A stretch of 18,396 bases of DNA from Thermoplasmata archaeon (lineage in GTDB: Archaea; Thermoplasmatota; Thermoplasmata; Thermoplasmatales; Thermoplasmataceae), in assembly GCA_021797055.1 (NCBI GenBank), contig JAKAAI010000035.1:1-18396 (forward strand), read 5' to 3'. This document shows positions 14,934 to 18,396 of this stretch, piece by piece. Positions within the stretch are counted from its first letter, which is position 1, and each line of letters opens with the position of its first letter. The translations under genes and the position numbers were made by a program. The notes under the pieces are model-generated. The model had not been told where the DNA came from. It did no database searches and saw only the letters and a program-made list of their open reading frames with translations.

Positions 14934-16259
14934 TCAGGTTGCTGCTGCTGACACATTTGGCTTTGTTGTACCAACAGGAGTAAGCCTTACGATCATCAAC
15001 GCGCCAACTGTGACCATTATTGCTGCAATGAGAAAATCCATGGAATAACCCAGATACAGAGAAACAGCCCCTGAGAGAAGGCCGCCACATATCTGGCCAG
15101 CACCGTTTAGCGAATTGTAATATCCTATTGCCTTCCCTCTTGTGTTCTTCAAGCTCATTACCGATACCGATGCAGTTTCAGCAATTGCTATGAAACTCCA
15201 CAGAGACCCGATCAGACCGTAAATAAGGATGGCAACTATGAGCCAAGTTGTGTCAGGGGACATTATGTAGGCAATACCTGCAGTCAATCCAAAAACTGCT
15301 ATTCTTGCCGTAAGAACAGTGCCAAGCATTTTCCTGAGACCCAAACGGGTACTTACCCTGCCTGTGAGCTGGAATGTAATTGTTCCCAGTGCCGAATTTA
15401 AAATGTAAAGTATGTAGATTTCAATCGTGCTCGCACTTAGCTTTGTTATTACAAATACAGGATATGGCACAAAAAACATCTGGAAAGAGAACATGAGGAA
15501 AAATGTAAAGAAAAGGTAAGTCTTGAGCCTACGATCTATTCTGTTCTTCCCTTCATTGAGACCAAGGAAGTGTATAACGTTTGTAGGAAAGAATCTGATT
15601 CTCTCCATGATCCTTGTTGAATGTAAATTTGCCAGTCTTCTCCTTTCCAGCTTTTTCTTTGGTTCAGGTATTGCAATCAATATAATTATGGCTGAGGCGA
15701 GATAAACGAACGCTGCAATGATATAAACATAGAGGAATATCCTGCCGCCAAGATCAGCAAAATAATAGATAAATGCGATGCCCCCGGCCAATCCTAAAAC
15801 AGTTCCAATAGATGCAATAAAATTGAATCTGCCCATTACGGAAGACCAGCGGTCTTCCGTGGTGTTCTCGATCAGTATCATGGTGCTGACAGGAACACAG
15901 GCCATGACGACTACCTGGAATGCAACCAAAACTGCAATGTAATCGATCACATTCCTTACATAAATCATAGGAAGGAGTGAAATAAATCCGCCAAAAAAGC
16001 CAATCAAAATGAATATTTTTCTTTTTCTGAAACGGTCTGAGAGGAGACCCCACATTATCAGGGCAGGAACTGATGCCGCAGATGCTATTGCAGATGTGAT
16101 GCCTACATAAAACACATTCAATCCGAGATAGACAGTTATAAAAAGAGGAATCAGTGGTGTTGTGAGCCCCCCGGAAATATTCGAAGATAGATATCCCAGA
16201 TACCAGGTATTGTGAGTAAATGATTCCTGTGATGCTTCATCTAAAGGCATTGTGATCAT
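14934..16259 (-). CDS. Major facilitator superfamily (MFS) transporter
   Basis: A 441-residue membrane protein with about 12 hydrophobic segments and a basic central loop (about 203-250: KKKLERRRLANLHSTR and NRIDRRLK). The loop after helix 2 carries the MFS signature motif A, GLLSDRFRKRK (71-81). LAGGIAF and GGLLSGAVSLYLGY are glycine-rich helices usual for the family. The substrate is unknown; drug- or sugar-exporter-like annotation would be guesswork. ATGs at 16259 and 16250 are both possible starts. A TATA-like AAATAATTAA (minus strand, 16301-16310) predicts a leader of about 20 nt, with no Shine-Dalgarno. It is convergent with sepF with zero spacing. It is unrelated at sequence level, as far as I can see by eye, to the other MFS gene at 6231-7334. 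Confidence 0.85.
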   Translation of the reverse strand: MITMPLDEASQESFTHNTWYLGYLSSNISGGLTTPLIPLFITVYLGLNVFYVGITSAIASAASVPALIMWGLLSDRFRKRKIFILIGFFGGFISLLPMIYVRNVIDYIAVLVAFQVVVMACVPVSTMILIENTTEDRWSSVMGRFNFIASIGTVLGLAGGIAFIYYFADLGGRIFLYVYIIAAFVYLASAIIILIAIPEPKKKLERRRLANLHSTRIMERIRFFPTNVIHFLGLNEGKNRIDRRLKTYLFFTFFLMFSFQMFFVPYPVFVITKLSASTIEIYILYILNSALGTITFQLTGRVSTRLGLRKMLGTVLTARIAVFGLTAGIAYIMSPDTTWLIVAILIYGLIGSLWSFIAIAETASVSVMSLKNTRGKAIGYYNSLNGAGQICGGLLSGAVSLYLGYSMDFLIAAIMVTVGALMIVRLTPVGTTKPNVSAAAT

Positions 16260-16300
16260 CGATTACATTGTACTGAGAGGATTGGGGGGATATCAATGCC

Positions 16301-16310
16301 TTAATTATTT
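16301..16310 (-). promoter_or_regulatory. Possible TATA box of the second MFS transporter gene
   Basis: AAATAATTAA on the minus strand, about 45 bp before the ATG at 16259. It is AT-rich and suitably placed, but a weak match to the stronger TTTATATT boxes in this window. Confidence 0.3.
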
Positions 16311-16430
16311 ACTTTCTATCTTAAGCTATGGTGTCAATAGGATGACTCGAGATAAAGCCCACCTCAAGGAACAAAAGGAAATAACGCAAAATGTTTATTT
16401 AATTGGTAATATTTAAAAAATGTCTGATTT

Positions 16431-16613
16431 TTAGAACATTGTTTTCTTTATTGCACCCTGAACCTTTTTCTTGAGATCCTCGTTTATTTCTTCTATCTTG
16501 TGGGCATCTTTCGCATGCTGTGCTATCTTCGGCATTAATTCATCTGGACTTGCACCCTTAACGGTGAAGCCACAGTTCATCCCGATGTCTGCGCATTTAA
16601 ATTTATATGCCAT
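16431..16613 (-). CDS. DUF1059 family small protein
   Basis: A 60-residue protein starting MAYKFKCADIGMNCGF, the recognisable DUF1059 pattern: two cysteines about seven residues apart near the N-terminus, then a helix with DELMPKIAQHAKDAH holding conserved histidines. The family is widespread in archaea and bacteria and small; its function is not known to me, and cysteine/histidine spacing suggests metal binding may be possible. A strong TATA element lies at 16641-16650, so transcription should begin near 16619. That places the TTG at 16622 upstream of the message and supports the ATG at 16613. It stands alone between the MFS gene and the formiminotransferase operon. Confidence 0.75.
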   Translation of the reverse strand: MAYKFKCADIGMNCGFTVKGASPDELMPKIAQHAKDAHKIEEINEDLKKKVQGAIKKTMF

Positions 16614-16640
16614 ATCTATCAAATAGTAATGGGTTTCACA

Positions 16641-16650
16641 TTATATATAA
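16641..16650 (-). promoter_or_regulatory. TATA box of the DUF1059 gene
   Basis: TTATATATAA, nearly palindromic, preceded on the minus strand by GGAAA, which would fit a TFB-recognition element. Predicted start is about 6 nt before the ATG at 16613. Confidence 0.5.
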
Positions 16651-16699
16651 TTTCCTATAAAATCTGACAATGGGCGGACATTACACTTTAAAAATCATA

Positions 16700-17326
16700 T
16701 TAAAGGAATGAGGTATGAATCGATGAATTTAGTATCTTTAGACCCTCATCTCTTTTTCTCTTTAAATTCGCATAGAAAGATTTCATATGGTCTTGCTGGG
16801 CATCCCTGAATGACGCGTTATCGATCAAATTGACGTTGATCGTGATATTAAGCAGCGCACCCTCTGCCGCACTAAATGCAAAGATCAGTGAACAGGCAGA
16901 ATCTGTTATCGCGTTCTTGTTTCCAATGGAAAGTAAATCAATCGCATAGTCCATTATCTCAGATGCGAGATTTGCTATTCGCCACGGTGGTTCTATAGCA
17001 TTCCTCAGAGCGGATTGAAGGGCTTTTTTTCTCGCAACCTTTTCTTCATCTGTGTTCTTTGGCAATTTCCAAGTGGTCGATATTTTGTTGAAGGCCTGTT
17101 CATCCTCTTCCATCAATTTCTCGAGGTCCCTCCTTATTTCAAGCATTTTCAATTCTATTGCCTTAACTCGTTCCTGGACATCCTCATATCCCTTCTTCCC
17201 CTCTGTTAAAGCTGAAACCATTGAGGATAAGGCGCTTCCAACCATTGCAACCATTGCACTTGCAGCGCCACCTCCGGGTGCAGGTTCTTTACTGGCCAGT
17301 CTCTCCATAAACTTATTCAGGTCCAT
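16700..17326 (-). CDS. Formimidoyl-tetrahydrofolate cyclodeaminase (FTCD C-terminal type)
   Basis: Releases ammonia from 5-formimidoyl-THF to give 5,10-methenyl-THF, passing the one-carbon unit from histidine breakdown to folate. Some members act instead as methenyl-THF cyclohydrolase (FchA). The 208-residue, all-helical protein carries the family signature PAPGGGAASA (15-24) after an N-terminal helix (LNKFMERLASKE). Later motifs include EPPWRIANLASEIMD (112-126) and the NKNAITDSACS helix. Its length is normal for the stand-alone form. It starts 3 bp after the stop of the formiminotransferase gene, with Shine-Dalgarno GGAGTGA (17330-17336) overlapping that stop, so translation is probably coupled. 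The neighbour supports the cyclodeaminase reading over FchA. Confidence 0.88.
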   Translation of the reverse strand: MDLNKFMERLASKEPAPGGGAASAMVAMVGSALSSMVSALTEGKKGYEDVQERVKAIELKMLEIRRDLEKLMEEDEQAFNKISTTWKLPKNTDEEKVARKKALQSALRNAIEPPWRIANLASEIMDYAIDLLSIGNKNAITDSACSLIFAFSAAEGALLNITINVNLIDNASFRDAQQDHMKSFYANLKRKRDEGLKILNSSIHTSFL

Positions 17327-17329
17327 GAT

Positions 17330-17336
17330 TCACTCC
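17330..17336 (-). promoter_or_regulatory. Shine-Dalgarno site of the cyclodeaminase gene
   Basis: GGAGTGA on the minus strand, 3 nt before the ATG at 17326 (6 nt counted from GGAG). Its TGA is also the stop codon of the upstream formiminotransferase gene, a textbook arrangement for coupled translation. Confidence 0.55.
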
Positions 17337-18226
17337 ATCATCTTTTTTTCCAGTATCTGTGATGACTTAAAGCCATTTAGCTGCAGATAGTATTTTGATG
17401 TTTCTACAATAGCATCCATCGGAATAAGCCCAACAACTTCTGATTCGTGTATGGTTATTCCAAATCGCATTGACTCGAGTTTGACCAGTTCAAATGCTCT
17501 GTAGATTGGTGTTTTGTTAAAATTAGTAAGATTCATTGAAATTTGAACCCGATCCTTGTCCTTTAGGTAAAAAGCCAGGGCTTTTACAAATGTTAGTCCA
17601 CCATCCCTGGCTCGCAGTGCTTTAGCAATCTTTTTTCCAATTTCAAGATCATTTGTGTTCAGGTTAACATTGTAAGCTATCAGATAATCACGCGAGCCAA
17701 TAATTGAAGCACCTGCACTCCCTATCTTTTGCGGTCCAAAATCTGGTTTCCAGTGATCGCTCTGAATATTTTCTGCAAGTTCCTCAAGCTGGAAATTTTT
17801 ATTTCTTATATCTTCTAAATTTTTTCTGTAGTCCCTCAAGGCGGAATTTCCATACATGTAAACCGGAATCCCAAGTTCATTCCCAACTCTCTCCCCAAGT
17901 TTTCTTGATATCTCGATGCATTCATCCATAGACACGCCTGATACTGGTATGAAAGGGATCACATCGGAAGCACCAAACCTGGGATGTTCTCCGCGATGCT
18001 TTCTCATATCAATCAGAGAGGCAGCTTCCTTAATTCCCCTGTAAGCTGCTTCCAGAGCAGCCTCTGGAGTTGATATAAACGTTATAACAGATCTGTTATG
18101 GTTTGCATCCATCTCACTATCAAGTATTTTTACACCCTCAACAGATGAAATTACCTGGACAATCTTCTTTACTATCAGTTCGTCTTTGCCCTCACTGAAG
18201 TTTGGAACACATTCAACAATTTTCAT
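17330..18226 (-). CDS. Glutamate formiminotransferase (FTCD N-terminal type)
   Basis: Transfers the formimino group of N-formimino-L-glutamate to tetrahydrofolate, giving glutamate and 5-formimidoyl-THF, the last carbon-skeleton step of this histidine degradation route. The 298-residue protein matches the formiminotransferase domain: MKIVECVPNFSEG at the start, NHNRSVITF (42-50), RKHRGEHPRFGASDVIPFIP (75-94) with H81 the probable counterpart of the catalytic histidine of mammalian FTCD, and IGSRDYLIAYNVNLNT beginning the second half. The length equals that of the stand-alone enzyme. A TATA element at 18248-18255 lies about 28 nt from the ATG, implying a leaderless message. With the next gene it forms a two-gene operon equivalent to the fused FTCD of animals. 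hutH, hutU and hutI are not in the window. Confidence 0.93.
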   Translation of the reverse strand: MKIVECVPNFSEGKDELIVKKIVQVISSVEGVKILDSEMDANHNRSVITFISTPEAALEAAYRGIKEAASLIDMRKHRGEHPRFGASDVIPFIPVSGVSMDECIEISRKLGERVGNELGIPVYMYGNSALRDYRKNLEDIRNKNFQLEELAENIQSDHWKPDFGPQKIGSAGASIIGSRDYLIAYNVNLNTNDLEIGKKIAKALRARDGGLTFVKALAFYLKDKDRVQISMNLTNFNKTPIYRAFELVKLESMRFGITIHESEVVGLIPMDAIVETSKYYLQLNGFKSSQILEKKMME

Positions 18227-18247
18227 AATGCTGTATTTCGAGGTTCC

Positions 18248-18255
18248 TTAAAAAG
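18248..18255 (-). promoter_or_regulatory. TATA box of the formiminotransferase operon, leaderless promoter
   Basis: CTTTTTAA on the minus strand with its first T at 18254, 28 nt from the ATG at 18226. Transcription should start at or next to the start codon; no Shine-Dalgarno is visible. Confidence 0.45.
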
Positions 18256-18263
18256 TCAAAAGT

Positions 18264-18395
18264 TTAGACTCTTGGGATTATAGCTTGGCATTCAGTTTTT
18301 CTCTTTGATCTATAATATGATATAAGAAAAATTTGCGGTTTTAGATTTTTCTCATAGCTCCTGCTAATTTCATATCTATTCGAGCATAAAAAAAT
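18264..18395 (-). CDS. Possible C-terminal end of a minus-strand gene cut by the window edge
   Basis: A minus-strand frame is open from the right edge for 43 codons to a TAA at 18266-18264. The residues (for example SYEKNLKPQIFLISYYRSKR near the middle, ending CQAIIPRV) are plausible for protein, but the stretch is AT-rich and short, and no family can be recognised. The stop lies just before the formiminotransferase promoter, a sensible place for a gene end. Confidence 0.2.
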   Translation of the reverse strand: MFLCSNRYEISRSYEKNLKPQIFLISYYRSKRKTECQAIIPRV

Positions 18396-18396
18396 T

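Noticed and set aside
16342..16416. Plus-strand 24-codon frame (starts MTRDKAHLKEQ) between the MFS and DUF1059 genes
   Set aside because: It is too short to support as a gene, with no clear Shine-Dalgarno site or convincing promoter. The 171-bp gap is better explained as the promoter region of the MFS gene and the 3' end of the DUF1059 gene.
1..18396. CRISPR array, tRNA, rRNA, intact insertion sequence, or a new multi-gene defence system
   Set aside because: No regularly spaced direct repeats, no cloverleaf or rRNA-like sequence, and no intact transposase with terminal repeats was seen. HerA, NurA, Mre11 and Rad50 can appear in defence-like systems, but here they form the standard housekeeping repair cluster.

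Overview
The window looks like chromosomal DNA of a thermoacidophilic euryarchaeon, most probably of the Thermoplasmata (Thermoplasmatales-type). It carries the archaeal nurA-herA-mre11-rad50 end-resection cluster, the small subunit (DP1) of the archaeal D-family DNA polymerase, an archaeal SepF, TATA-box promoters placed for leaderless or near-leaderless transcripts, and a folate-linked formiminoglutamate pathway like that known from Thermoplasma. Codon use favours AGG/AGA and ATA, and base composition is moderately AT-rich. No rRNA, tRNA, CRISPR array or intact insertion sequence was seen. The assignment below class level is a guess.

Layout. Positions 1-1485 are an accessory-looking stretch: the tail of an unidentified gene, a small four-helix membrane protein, a gene-poor segment with a TATA element and a hairpin, and a decayed minus-strand gene (about 772-1452). 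Two small unrecognised plus-strand genes follow (1492-1818, 1862-2212). DP1 lies on the minus strand (3750-2260), divergent from a large GH15 glucoamylase-type enzyme (3794-6160); only 43 bp separates them. An MFS transporter (6231-7334) follows.

The centre (7430-13769) is a compact four-gene operon for DNA double-strand-break end processing: NurA nuclease, HerA hexameric translocase, Mre11 nuclease and Rad50 ATPase. herA and rad50 each begin 20 bp inside the gene before them and have internal Shine-Dalgarno sites, while mre11 starts 2 bp after herA. This suggests coupled translation and matched amounts. HerA-NurA performs 5'-strand resection after Mre11-Rad50 has recognised the broken end.

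The right third holds a GT2 glycosyltransferase (dolichol-phosphate-mannose-synthase type), SepF (an FtsZ membrane anchor), a second MFS transporter whose stop codon abuts that of sepF tail to tail, a DUF1059 mini-protein, and a two-gene minus-strand operon for glutamate formiminotransferase and formimidoyl-THF cyclodeaminase, the last steps of histidine breakdown through formiminoglutamate.

Most of the window consists of known families. I did not find a convincing undescribed multi-gene system. The least explained parts are the left 2.2 kb and several promoter and overlap arrangements.
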